Shown: positions 8,331-16,258 of the stretch, piece after piece
How positions within the stretch are numbered: position 1 is the stretch's first letter
Layout of the letters: each line of letters begins with the position of its first letter
NCBI GenBank assembly: GCA_017549805.1
Contig: JAFYNJ010000028.1
Span: 1-64,000 of the forward strand
Reading direction: 5' to 3'
DNA length: 64,000 nucleotides
Source: Bacteroidales bacterium
GTDB taxonomy: Bacteria > Bacteroidota > Bacteroidia > Bacteroidales > F082
Made by a program: the position numbers and the translations under genes
Notes under the pieces: generated by a model
What the model was told of the DNA's origin: nothing
What the model saw: only the letters and a program-made list of their open reading frames with translations
The model's database searches: none

Positions 8331-10859
8331 TTAATGTGCTTCCAGCCAATTATTCCCTGTGTTGATTTCCACAATGACGGGAACGGAGAGTGGCATGGCG
8401 TTCACCATTTTGTTGTTGACGATCGTTTTCAGTTCGGAAAGCTCGTCAAGATGGGCATCGAAGACCAATTCGTCATGGACTTGAAGAATCATTTTGGACT
8501 GCATGTGCAAACGTGTGATTTCCTGCTGGATGCCAATCATGGCAATTTTGATCATGTCGGCCGAGGATCCTTGGATGGGCGCGTTGATGGCGTTGCGTTC
8601 GGCAAAGCTGCGCACGGTGCCGTTAGCGGCGTTGATGTCGCGTAGATAACGGCGGCGACCCAAGATGGTTTCGGCATAGCCGCGTTCCTTGGCCAGTGCA
8701 ATGCTGCGGTTCATGTATTCCTTGATGCCGGCATATTCCTCAAAGTATTTCTTGATGATGTCGGCAGCCTCACCGCGTGATATCTCCATCCTTTCGGCCA
8801 GTCCGAAGGCCGACATGCCGTAAATGATGCCGAAGTTGACCGCTTTGGCACGGCTGCGCTGTTCCTTGGTGACTTGGTCGAGCGGCACATGGAACACCTT
8901 GGCAGCCGTGGCAGCATGGATGTCATGGCCAAGGTTGAAGTCGGCAATCATGGCTGGATCGCCGCTAAGATGGGCGATGATGCGCAACTCAATCTGAGAA
9001 TAGTCGGCGGCAAGTAAGGTGTATTCGGAACTGCGCGGCACAAAGGCGCGACGGATCTCGCGGCCGTTGGCTGTACGTACCGGGATGTTCTGCAAGTTGG
9101 GGTTGTTGGAACTCAAACGTCCCGTGGCGGTCACCGCTTGGTTATAAGAGGTATGGATGAGCCCGTCGCGCGGATTGATCAAGGCGGGAAGCGCATCCAG
9201 ATAAGTCGATTTCAGCTTGGTGTAGGAACGGTATTCCAGGATGGCATTGATGATGGGATGCCTGTTAGCCAGTTTTTGAAGCACCTCCTCCCCCGTGGCA
9301 TATTGCCCCGTCCTGGTTTTCTTGGCTTTGGCGTCAAGCTGCAGCTTTTCAAACAACACCTCGCCTAACTGTTTCGGCGAAGCGATGTTGAATCGAATCC
9401 CTGCCATGCCGTAGATGCTTTCTTCCAGTTGGCTGATATGACGTCCGAATTCTTCGCTGATGTTGCGCAGATTTTGACTGTCGATCTTCACACCGTTTTC
9501 CTCCATGATGCTTAGTACCGTCACCAAGGGCATTTCGATCTCATAGAATAGTTTCTCGAGACCGTTGCTCTTCAACATGGGGAGAAATACTTGGTACAAC
9601 TCTTTTACAATCTCATCGCCCTCGTCGGGATTCCAAAGATTGCCCATGGGAGAGAAGGTTTTGTGGAGATAAACCTCGGAAAGGTAATCCAGCGTATGTC
9701 GTTGTTCCGGCTCGATGAGATAGTGGGCAATCATCACGTCGAAAAAACTGCCTCGTGGAACGATACCATGTTTGCGGAGGCCCGTGAGGATGGGTTTGAG
9801 GTTATAGCCGACTTTGACAATGTCTGGGTTTTCGATTGACGAGCGTTGTGATTCCCATTGGAATTCGTCTTGGTTTAGAATGACCATATTGGTAGCATCC
9901 CCTTGTGAGGATGCGGAGGTGGACGGGGCCGCTTTTTCTACAGAGCTAGCATCCCCTCGGGGGGATGCCGTCACCCCATAATCCCGAATGAACCTCTGTT
10001 TAAACGTCCTGAACTCCAATTCATCGAAGAGTTCCATCAAGGCCGGAACATCGGGTTCGTTCAACTCCAACTCTTCTTCGTTGAACTCTACAGGGGCATC
10101 CAGTAGGATGGTGGCGAGGTGTTTCGACATCAGGCCTTGCTCAGCAAAATTCCTCACGTTTTCTTGTTGTTTTCCCTTGAGTTCATCCGCGTGGGCGATC
10201 ACATTTTCCACGCTGCCGTATTTACCAATCAGCAGCGAAGCGTTTTTCTCGCCAATGCCAGGGATACCAGGGATGTTGTCGGAGGCATCGCCCCAAAGAC
10301 CCAAGATGTCGATGAGTTGGGTTGGAGTGGAAATGCCATATTTCTCACATATTTCCTTGGGACCGCATACCTGGGCTGGCATGCCGAACTTGGCCGGCTT
10401 GTAAATGAGCACCTTGTCGGTGACAAGCTGTCCGAAGTCCTTGTCAGGGGTCATCATGTAGGTGATGAAACCTTCTTTTTCCGCTTTATGGGAAAGGGTT
10501 CCGATGACATCGTCGGCTTCGTAGCCCTCGGCGGCATAGATCGGGATGTTGAAGCCTTGAATCAGCCTGATGATATAGGGAATGGAAGCCCGAAGATCGT
10601 CGGGCATGGATTCACGATTGGCCTTGTATTCGGTGAACTCTTGCGCCCGAACGGTTGGCGCCGACAGGTCGAAGGCCACTCCGATATGAGTCGGTTTTTC
10701 GTTGCGAAGCACATCATACAAAGTGTTCAAAAAACCCATCACCGCAGAGGTATTGAGTCCCTTTGAATTGACGGCCGGCTTTTTACTCAAGGCAAAGAAA
10801 GCCCTGTAAATCAATGCATAGGCATCGAGTAGAAACAATTTTTTGACAGGTTGATCCAT
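8331..10859 (-). CDS. polA: DNA polymerase I with degenerate proofreading domain
   Basis: The 842-residue product is a family A DNA polymerase. Residues 1-~290 form the 5' nuclease (LFLLDAYALIYRAFFAL, YEADDVIGTL, TPDKDFGQLV, GIPGIGEKNAS). Residues ~430-842 form the polymerase: DYSQIELRIIAHLSGD (motif A), RSRAKAVNFGIIYGMS (motif B) and LQVHDELVFD (motif C). The middle 3'-5' exonuclease domain is only ~95 residues instead of ~190. No DxE motif I is seen; the region where motif II (NLKYD in E. coli) should be reads NLKPI; motif III is unrecognisable. Proofreading is therefore unlikely. The linker at residues ~297-321 is encoded by two palindromic repeats. A near-match -7 box precedes the gene. 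Confidence 0.93.
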   Translation of the reverse strand: MDQPVKKLFLLDAYALIYRAFFALSKKPAVNSKGLNTSAVMGFLNTLYDVLRNEKPTHIGVAFDLSAPTVRAQEFTEYKANRESMPDDLRASIPYIIRLIQGFNIPIYAAEGYEADDVIGTLSHKAEKEGFITYMMTPDKDFGQLVTDKVLIYKPAKFGMPAQVCGPKEICEKYGISTPTQLIDILGLWGDASDNIPGIPGIGEKNASLLIGKYGSVENVIAHADELKGKQQENVRNFAEQGLMSKHLATILLDAPVEFNEEELELNEPDVPALMELFDELEFRTFKQRFIRDYGVTASPRGDASSVEKAAPSTSASSQGDATNMVILNQDEFQWESQRSSIENPDIVKVGYNLKPILTGLRKHGIVPRGSFFDVMIAHYLIEPEQRHTLDYLSEVYLHKTFSPMGNLWNPDEGDEIVKELYQVFLPMLKSNGLEKLFYEIEMPLVTVLSIMEENGVKIDSQNLRNISEEFGRHISQLEESIYGMAGIRFNIASPKQLGEVLFEKLQLDAKAKKTRTGQYATGEEVLQKLANRHPIINAILEYRSYTKLKSTYLDALPALINPRDGLIHTSYNQAVTATGRLSSNNPNLQNIPVRTANGREIRRAFVPRSSEYTLLAADYSQIELRIIAHLSGDPAMIADFNLGHDIHAATAAKVFHVPLDQVTKEQRSRAKAVNFGIIYGMSAFGLAERMEISRGEAADIIKKYFEEYAGIKEYMNRSIALAKERGYAETILGRRRYLRDINAANGTVRSFAERNAINAPIQGSSADMIKIAMIGIQQEITRLHMQSKMILQVHDELVFDAHLDELSELKTIVNNKMVNAMPLSVPVIVEINTGNNWLEAH
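9895..9914. repeat. Palindromic repeat inside polA, copy 1
   Basis: The arms GCATCC and GGATGC flank a short loop. In the gene it encodes SQGDAT in the linker between the 5' nuclease and the exonuclease remnant. It is related to the second copy 35 bp away; both have the surrounding form AGCATCCCC...GGATGC. Confidence 0.6.
9949..9968. repeat. Palindromic repeat inside polA, copy 2
   Basis: The arms GCATCCCC and GGGGATGC form an 8-bp hairpin with a 4-nt loop. In the gene it encodes SPRGDAS in the interdomain linker. With copy 1 it marks the place where exonuclease motif I would be expected. Confidence 0.65.
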
Positions 10860-10875
10860 AAAATGAAATTTGGTG

Positions 10876-10883
10876 TAAAGATA
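10876..10883 (-). promoter_or_regulatory. Possible -7 box (TATCTTTA) for polA
   Basis: On the minus strand this is TATCTTTA, seven of eight positions of the search motif, 16 nt before the polA start. It is the only candidate in the gap. Confidence 0.35.
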
Positions 10884-10955
10884 AGAACAATGTCGTTTTC
10901 ATCTTCCAAAACCATGAAAAAAAAGAAAAATTTGCCTTGTATGGAAAAAATGTGG

Positions 10956-10963
10956 TATCTTTG
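10956..10963 (+). promoter_or_regulatory. Promoter of the acpP-fabF-rnc operon
   Basis: TATCTTTG is a full -7 match. TTTG at 10931-10934 lies 21 bp upstream, close to the usual -33/-7 spacing in Bacteroidota. The leader to the acpP ATG is about 90 nt. Confidence 0.75.
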
Positions 10964-10991
10964 CTGCGATTTTAGAAAACGAGAGAATTTA

Positions 10992-11043
10992 TTTGACGCA
11001 AAAAAGTTTACTATTTAAGTGAATTCTTTGCGCCTTTGTCAAA
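10992..11043 (+). other. Inverted repeat in the acpP leader
   Basis: The arm TTTGACGCAAA (10992-11002) pairs with TTTGCG...GTCAAA (11027-11043) apart from a 5-nt bulge. The hairpin would fill most of the leader before acpP. A regulatory role is a guess. Confidence 0.35.
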
Positions 11044-11060
11044 CAAAAAAATTGAAAACT

Positions 11061-11309
11061 ATGTCAGAAATTGCAGAACAAATTGTGCCTATTATCGCTG
11101 AAAAATTAGGTGTCAATCCTTCAGAAGTCACCATGGACGCCAGCTTCACCAACGACCTTGGTGCTGATTCACTGGACACCGTTGAGCTGATGCTGGACTT
11201 TGAAAAGAAGTTCAACATTGCCATTCCGGACGATCAGCAGGAAAACATCGTCACTGTTGGCGACGTGATCAGACTGATTGAAGAAGAACAGAAGAAAAAC
11301 CAGGCATAA
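11061..11309 (+). CDS. acpP: Acyl carrier protein
   Basis: The 82-residue acidic protein carries growing acyl chains in type II fatty acid synthesis. The 4'-phosphopantetheine site is the serine in [17 protein letters not shown], the invariant DSL motif, near residue 38. The four-helix ACP pattern is complete ([35 protein letters not shown]). The ATG at 11061 was chosen over an upstream frame opening because it gives the canonical ACP N-terminus. It is the first gene of an operon with fabF 13 bp downstream. Confidence 0.96.
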   Translation: MSEIAEQIVPIIAEKLGVNPSEVTMDASFTNDLGADSLDTVELMLDFEKKFNIAIPDDQQENIVTVGDVIRLIEEEQKKNQA

Positions 11310-11322
11310 TTAAGCTAGCATT

Positions 11323-12576
11323 ATGGAATTGAAACGGGTAGTCATTACTGGCCTCGGAGCCATCACCCCTGTCGGAAACAACGTCAAGGAGTTTTGGAAA
11401 GGGCTGACCCATGGCAAAAACGGTGTTGGAGCGATTACTCGTTTCGATTCCACCAATTACAAGACGCATTTTGCTGCTGAAGTCAAGGATTACGATCCTT
11501 TGAATTACTTCGACAGAAAAGATGCTCGCAAGCACGACCTCTTTGCGCAATTTGCCCTCATCGCAGCGGAAGAAGCCGTTCAAAGTTCACACATCACCCC
11601 TGTCAACACCGACCTCGACGAGGTGGGAGTGGTGCTTACTGCCGGCATCGGCGGTGTCACCCATTTCTACAACGAGGTGATGGAGCATGCCAAGGGCGAT
11701 GGTGTTCCCCGTTTCAGTCCGTATTACATCCCCAAGATGATCCTGAACATTCCCGCGGGAGTGATTTCGATCAAATACGGCTTCAGGGGTCCCAATTTTG
11801 CCACTGTTTCGGCTTGCGCCTCCTCGTCACACGCCATTGTTGCCGGTTTCGACCTAATCCGTTATGGCAAGGCCATCGCGGTGTTGGCTGGCGGTGCCGA
11901 AGCAGGCATCTGCGAGGCTGGCATAGGCGGATTCAACGCCATGCACGCCTTGTCACTCCGTAATGACGATCCTTCGACCGCCTCGCGTCCGTTCGACAAG
12001 AACCGCGACGGCTTCGTCATGGGCGAAGGCGGCGGTTGCGTCGTTCTCGAAGACTTGGATCATGCGCTGAAGAGAGGTGCCGACATCTATGCCGAGCTCG
12101 TCGGCGTGGGCATGTCGGGCGACGCCTACCATATCACTGCACCGCATCCCGAGGGCTATGGCGCCTGCCTCAGCATGGAACGCGCCATCAAGGACGCCGG
12201 CATCGACAAGTCGGAGATCGAACACATCAACACCCACGGCACCTCGACGCCACAAGGCGACTTGGCCGAAGTCATCGCTATCAAGAAAGTGTTTGGCGAG
12301 GGTAGTTATAACATCAGCCTCAACTCCACCAAATCCATGACCGGCCACCTGCTCGGCGGTACCGGCGCCGTGGAAGCCATCGCCACCATCATGGCGCTGA
12401 ACAAAGGCATCATACCCCCCACCATCAACCACTTCGAAGACGATCCGCAAATCGATCCAAAACTCGATTTCACCTTCAACAAGGCACGCAAACGTGACAT
12501 CCGCTACGCTCTTAGCAATGCCTTCGGCTTCGGCGGACAAAACACCTCGCTGCTTTTCAAGAAATACACGCTTTAA
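11323..12576 (+). CDS. fabF: 3-oxoacyl-ACP synthase II
   Basis: The 417-residue product condenses malonyl-ACP with acyl-ACP in fatty acid elongation. The nucleophilic cysteine is at residue 165 in VSACASSSHA, and the two catalytic histidines lie in NTHGTSTPQGD (near residue 305) and KSMTGHLLGG (near residue 341). The N-terminus VVITGLGAITPVGN and the C-terminus NAFGFGGQNTSLLF are typical of KAS II. Length matches FabF. It sits between acpP and rnc, the standard Bacteroidota order. Confidence 0.96.
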   Translation: MELKRVVITGLGAITPVGNNVKEFWKGLTHGKNGVGAITRFDSTNYKTHFAAEVKDYDPLNYFDRKDARKHDLFAQFALIAAEEAVQSSHITPVNTDLDEVGVVLTAGIGGVTHFYNEVMEHAKGDGVPRFSPYYIPKMILNIPAGVISIKYGFRGPNFATVSACASSSHAIVAGFDLIRYGKAIAVLAGGAEAGICEAGIGGFNAMHALSLRNDDPSTASRPFDKNRDGFVMGEGGGCVVLEDLDHALKRGADIYAELVGVGMSGDAYHITAPHPEGYGACLSMERAIKDAGIDKSEIEHINTHGTSTPQGDLAEVIAIKKVFGEGSYNISLNSTKSMTGHLLGGTGAVEAIATIMALNKGIIPPTINHFEDDPQIDPKLDFTFNKARKRDIRYALSNAFGFGGQNTSLLFKKYTL

Positions 12577-12587
12577 TTTTCTTGGCA

Positions 12588-13334
12588 ATGGCATTTAGGG
12601 ATTTTTTTGCACATTGCACTTCAAAAGACAAAGCCCTGTCGGACTTCATCAAGAACGATTTTGGCTTCTATCCCAAAAACATCACCCTTTACCAGCTGGC
12701 CTTCACACATAAATCGGCCTCCGACAACAGCTTGGGCAACTTCAAGCTCAACAACGAACGACTCGAATACCTCGGCGACGCCATCTTGAGCGCCGTAGTG
12801 GCCGACTATCTCTTCCGCCTGTTTCCGACCCGAACAGAAGGCTTTCTCACCGAGATGCGCTCACGCATCGTCAGTAGAGCCTCGTTGAACAAACTGTCGC
12901 AGAAACTCGGCTTCGACAAGATGATCCACTACTCGCACGACAGCCACTCCAACTTCAAGTCGATGACTGGCAATGCTTTCGAGGCTTTCGTCGGTGCGCT
13001 GTACCTCGACAGGGGTTATGAGTTCTCAAAACACATTCTCATCGACCGCATCATCAGGATCCATATCGATTTGGAACAACTGGAGCAAACCGACGTGAAC
13101 TTCAAGAGCAAGCTGCTGGAATGGTCACAGAAAGAAAAGAAACACGTCGTGTATAAAATGGTCAATGAGAAAAGCAACAGCCACGAAAAACTGTATCATG
13201 TGGTAGTGGTGATCGACGACCAGGAGTACGGCAAGGGTGCCGACTTCAACATCAAGGGAGCGGAACAACTCGCTTCCGAAAAAACCTGGAACATGCTGCT
13301 GGAACAAAACCTCGTTCATACCGAAAAAAGCTGA
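12588..13334 (+). CDS. rnc: Ribonuclease III
   Basis: The 248-residue endonuclease cleaves double-stranded RNA in rRNA and mRNA processing. The RNase III signature NERLEYLGDAILSAVVADYLF is near residues 61-81, and the second catalytic acidic cluster is in GNAFEAFVGALYLDRGY near residue 130. A C-terminal double-stranded RNA-binding domain runs from about residue 165 (FKSKLLEWSQKEKKHVVYK ... GADFNIKGAEQLASEKTW). The ATG at 12588 is preferred to a TTG two codons upstream. It is the third gene of the acpP operon. Confidence 0.94.
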   Translation: MAFRDFFAHCTSKDKALSDFIKNDFGFYPKNITLYQLAFTHKSASDNSLGNFKLNNERLEYLGDAILSAVVADYLFRLFPTRTEGFLTEMRSRIVSRASLNKLSQKLGFDKMIHYSHDSHSNFKSMTGNAFEAFVGALYLDRGYEFSKHILIDRIIRIHIDLEQLEQTDVNFKSKLLEWSQKEKKHVVYKMVNEKSNSHEKLYHVVVVIDDQEYGKGADFNIKGAEQLASEKTWNMLLEQNLVHTEKS

Positions 13335-13336
13335 CC

Positions 13337-13813
13337 ATGAAAAAGAACAAACTGATCATATCACCTTTTGATGACATCCACATCATCGGTATCAACTCGG
13401 CACTTCCAGATTACAAGTTAGCCTATTATATTGGCAATACATTGAAATTCAATTTCATCCGATTGAAAGAAATCTCATTGGACCATGTTTTGCCATACGC
13501 TTTCTTCTACTATAACGCCGGTGAAAACCGCAATGCCTACAACTTGGTGTCTTTGAAAAACAAAGATCACCTTTGTTTGAAACTCAATCCGCGCATCGAC
13601 TACCTGTTCATCATCCGCAACCACATTACCGACGAGCGTTTGGGGCAAGTCATCAAAAGCATCCGCGACATCAAGGATGTCGTCCATGCCTACGTGATGA
13701 ATCTCAGCAACGTCCCGGCCATCGACGTCATGTTGGAACAGATCGAGATGCACGAACGCCAATGTCTCGAAGAACTCCTCAATCCGAAAAAAGACTATGA
13801 AGCAACCGCCTAA
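13337..13813 (+). CDS. IPExxxVDY-family protein
   Basis: The 158-residue protein resembles a small Bacteroidota-specific family named after the motif IPExxxVDY. It shows the family N-terminus (HIIGINSALPDYKLAYYIG), an inner NLVSLKNKDH block, and LNPRIDYLFIIRN in place of the name motif, so the signature is diverged. It has no signal peptide or membrane segment and is probably cytoplasmic. Its function is unknown. Placement directly after rnc (2 bp gap) is the position this family usually occupies. It overlaps the next gene by 17 bases, which suggests translational coupling. Confidence 0.7.
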   Translation: MKKNKLIISPFDDIHIIGINSALPDYKLAYYIGNTLKFNFIRLKEISLDHVLPYAFFYYNAGENRNAYNLVSLKNKDHLCLKLNPRIDYLFIIRNHITDERLGQVIKSIRDIKDVVHAYVMNLSNVPAIDVMLEQIEMHERQCLEELLNPKKDYEATA

Positions 13814-14603
13814 AAACATCTTCAACATAAACGCTTTTTGGGGACATCTCATTGGCATTCCCTTGTTTGCTCTTGGGCTGTTTTTGCTGTTTTGCCCCTT
13901 TACCTTCAAAAACTTCGACATTACTTTCTCGAGATATTCCTTCCATGCCGTAATGGTGTTTTGCATCATTCTCGGCATCCTGTTGACTTCAAGGCTCTCC
14001 ATGATGTTCATCGGCAGAAAAACCCAGATCACCCAACGGGTGTACCTGTTTCTGTGCCTGTTTGAGATTGTGCTTTCGGCAGGTTTTTCCGCTTTGTACC
14101 TGTGGCTCGTCACACATAAGATCGAGGCGTATTTCATGTTTTTCGGCTATTCCTTCGTGTATCTGGCCATGGCGATGATCAGCCCTTACATCATCCTTTA
14201 CCAACACTTCACCATCCTGGAGAAAGAAGAAGCCTTGGACGATGCCAACAACCAGTCGTTCAATGAAAAGATCCGTTTCTACGACGAGCGCGGCAACATG
14301 AAACTGATCGTCGCACAGACTTCCGTGCTTTACATCCAATCGGACGAAAACTATTTGCGCATTTACTATATGGACGAAGGCAAGATCAGTACCTACATCC
14401 TACGCAACTCCATGAAACGCATTGAGGACATGTGCGCCAAAAACGGCCTGATCCGTTGCCATCGCTCCTATTTCGTGAATAAAAACAGAGTGGAAGTCCT
14501 CCAAAAAGAGAAAGACTTCACATACGCCGTCCTGGATGTGCCCAACGCAGCACACATCCCAGTCAGTAAGAACTATTACGATCAGATTTCGGCACTTTTA
14601 TAA
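13797..14603 (+). CDS. Membrane-anchored LytTR transcriptional regulator
   Basis: The 268-residue product has four hydrophobic segments in residues ~13-140 (HLIGIPLFALGLFLLFCPF, FHAVMVFCIILGILLTS, VYLFLCLFEIVLSAGF, FGYSFVYLAMAMISPYIIL). A short coiled linker follows, then a LytTR DNA-binding domain at ~165-268 (VLYIQSDENYLRIYY, RNSMKRIEDM, LIRCHRSYFVNKNRV, HIPVSKNYYDQI). There is no receiver domain, so it is not a classical response regulator; it may sense a signal in or through the membrane. Its target genes are unknown. It overlaps the preceding gene and probably belongs to the acpP-rnc transcript. An inverted heptamer array follows the stop. Confidence 0.8.
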   Translation: MKQPPKNIFNINAFWGHLIGIPLFALGLFLLFCPFTFKNFDITFSRYSFHAVMVFCIILGILLTSRLSMMFIGRKTQITQRVYLFLCLFEIVLSAGFSALYLWLVTHKIEAYFMFFGYSFVYLAMAMISPYIILYQHFTILEKEEALDDANNQSFNEKIRFYDERGNMKLIVAQTSVLYIQSDENYLRIYYMDEGKISTYILRNSMKRIEDMCAKNGLIRCHRSYFVNKNRVEVLQKEKDFTYAVLDVPNAAHIPVSKNYYDQISALL

Positions 14604-14675
14604 ACGGAAAAATGAAAACGGAAAACGGAAAACTACTCGTTCTCCATTTTCCGTTCTCCGTTCTCCGTTTTCCGT
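14604..14675. repeat. Inverted heptamer array between convergent genes
   Basis: Units of the form GAAAACG are repeated on the left arm, and TTCTCCG/TTTTCCG units on the right arm are their complement. The whole can fold into a long imperfect hairpin. It fills the gap between the stop codons of the LytTR gene and glnA, so it may work as a two-way terminator. A closely similar element lies at 21367-21430. Confidence 0.8.
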
Positions 14676-16187
14676 TTATCCGACGTGAATATTGTCCTTC
14701 ACGAGCTTCATGATCTTCTCAGTGTCATCGCCCAATTCCTTGCGGAGGTTGGCATCCTTGAAGTTACTGAGGTACTTGATCATATAGTCGATGATGGCAT
14801 CTGAGAACACGCCCTTGTCGGTGTAGATCTTGCGGTCCTTCTTGAGTTCCTTGGCGGCAGCCACACAGCTGTCGGGCAGTTGCTCAAGGGCTTCCTGCAC
14901 CTTCTTGTTCTTGGCATCGTGGATGTTCACGCCGAGGCCTACGTAGGTCTTCTCGGCCACCTTGAGGGCGTCTTTCATCTCGAAGCCGTGACGTGCGGCG
15001 GCGCAGAGGGCGGCCATCAGCAGGTACATGTCGGCGCAGCCGTCGGAGGCACGCCATTCGAAGGTCTGCTTGTCGCTGAAGTCGCGGTTCGACTTCTTTT
15101 CGAGCGGGTTGGCATTGGCCACCATGTCCTTGCCGTTGTTGATCCAGCCTAACGGCACACGCACCAGGGCGCTGCGGTTGCTGTACGACCAGCACAGTGA
15201 GGTCGGGGCTTCCTGATGAGGCACCAAGCGGAGGAACGACAACGGGTTGGGGTTGCCGAAGGCAGGCAGCGAGGTACCGGCATCCATGTAACCGGCAATG
15301 GCTTTTTTGCCGTAGTCGCTGAGCTCGCCCTTTTCCACCATCACGCTCTTGCCGTTCTTGGTGAACTTGCAGTGGACGTGCATGCCGGAACCAGCCTTGC
15401 CCACAGAGATCTTCGGAGCGAAGGTCAGCACCACACCGTACTGGTAAGCCAGCTGGCGCATGATCCACTTGGCGACGACCAGTTGGTCGGCGGCATCTTC
15501 GATGTTGGTGGGCAGGAACTCGATCTCGTTCTGCTCATAGATCTTGCCGTCAAGGGTGAAGTTACCCACCTCGGAGTGACCATATTTGATCAAGCCACCA
15601 GCCTGGGCGATGAGGCGCATGGCCTCCACGCGGTACTCGGTAAACTTGTTGAACGGAGCGCTCTCATGGTAGCCGCGCTGATCCGGCACTTCATAGATCT
15701 GCTCATCGTCGGCGATGATATAGTATTCCAGCTCGCCCATGGTCTCCATCTCGAGGCCTGTGGTCTTCTTGAAGACCTGGTGGGCCTTGCGGAGGATGTA
15801 CTCCGGTGAGCTCTCGAAGGGCTCGCCGTCGCGGTTATAGAACGAGCAAAGGATGTCAAGGGTAGGCACCTCGGTGAAGGGGTTGCGGAAGGCGGTCTTG
15901 TACTTCGGCACGACGTAGAGGTCGCTCTTGCCCGCTTCGATGAAGGGGAAGAGGCTGGAGCCGTCCACACGCTCACCGGCGGAGAGGATGTTCTCCAGAT
16001 GCTCGGCACTGTGGATGACGAAGTTCAAGGTTTTGAGTTTGCCGTCCCATCCACAATAGTGGAAGTTGATGAATTCGATTTCATTGTCCTCGCAATAGCG
16101 GATGATGTCGGCGCGGGTGAATTCTGCTGCGGGCTTTTGAAGGTAGCGCACCAGCAGGTTGGGGTTCATGGCAACGTGTTGATCCAT
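14676..16187 (-). CDS. glnA: Glutamine synthetase
   Basis: The 503-residue enzyme makes glutamine from glutamate, ammonia and ATP. The β-grasp N-terminal domain contains FINFHYCGWDGKLKTLNFV and DGSSLFPFIEAGKSDLYV. The catalytic domain shows METMGELEYYI (metal-binding Glu), EVGNFTLDGKIYEQNEIEF, KISVGKAGSGMHVHCKF (the HVH metal/ATP site) and the FEWRASDGCADMYL block. It is longer than the classical 470-residue GSI. No clear adenylylation-site tyrosine loop was identified, so control by adenylylation is uncertain. It has its own promoter; the leader contains a heptamer array. Confidence 0.92.
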   Translation of the reverse strand: MDQHVAMNPNLLVRYLQKPAAEFTRADIIRYCEDNEIEFINFHYCGWDGKLKTLNFVIHSAEHLENILSAGERVDGSSLFPFIEAGKSDLYVVPKYKTAFRNPFTEVPTLDILCSFYNRDGEPFESSPEYILRKAHQVFKKTTGLEMETMGELEYYIIADDEQIYEVPDQRGYHESAPFNKFTEYRVEAMRLIAQAGGLIKYGHSEVGNFTLDGKIYEQNEIEFLPTNIEDAADQLVVAKWIMRQLAYQYGVVLTFAPKISVGKAGSGMHVHCKFTKNGKSVMVEKGELSDYGKKAIAGYMDAGTSLPAFGNPNPLSFLRLVPHQEAPTSLCWSYSNRSALVRVPLGWINNGKDMVANANPLEKKSNRDFSDKQTFEWRASDGCADMYLLMAALCAAARHGFEMKDALKVAEKTYVGLGVNIHDAKNKKVQEALEQLPDSCVAAAKELKKDRKIYTDKGVFSDAIIDYMIKYLSNFKDANLRKELGDDTEKIMKLVKDNIHVG

Positions 16188-16195
16188 ATATTTTT

Positions 16196-16230
16196 AGAAT
16201 TTAGAAGTCAGGAGTAAGAAGTAAGATTCT
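16196..16230. repeat. Heptamer array in the glnA leader
   Basis: Tandem 7-nt units of the type GAAGTCA, GGAGTAA, GAAGTAA, GATTC lie between the glnA -7 box and its start codon. The array belongs to the dispersed short-period family seen across the window. Confidence 0.6.
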
Positions 16231-16244
16231 TATTTTAGGGATGG

Positions 16245-16252
16245 CAAAGATA
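16245..16252 (-). promoter_or_regulatory. -7 box (TATCTTTG) for glnA
   Basis: On the minus strand this is TATCTTTG, a full consensus match between the meaB stop and the glnA start, with a leader of about 50 nt. It allows glnA to be expressed separately from meaB. Confidence 0.65.
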
Positions 16253-16258
16253 ACAAAA

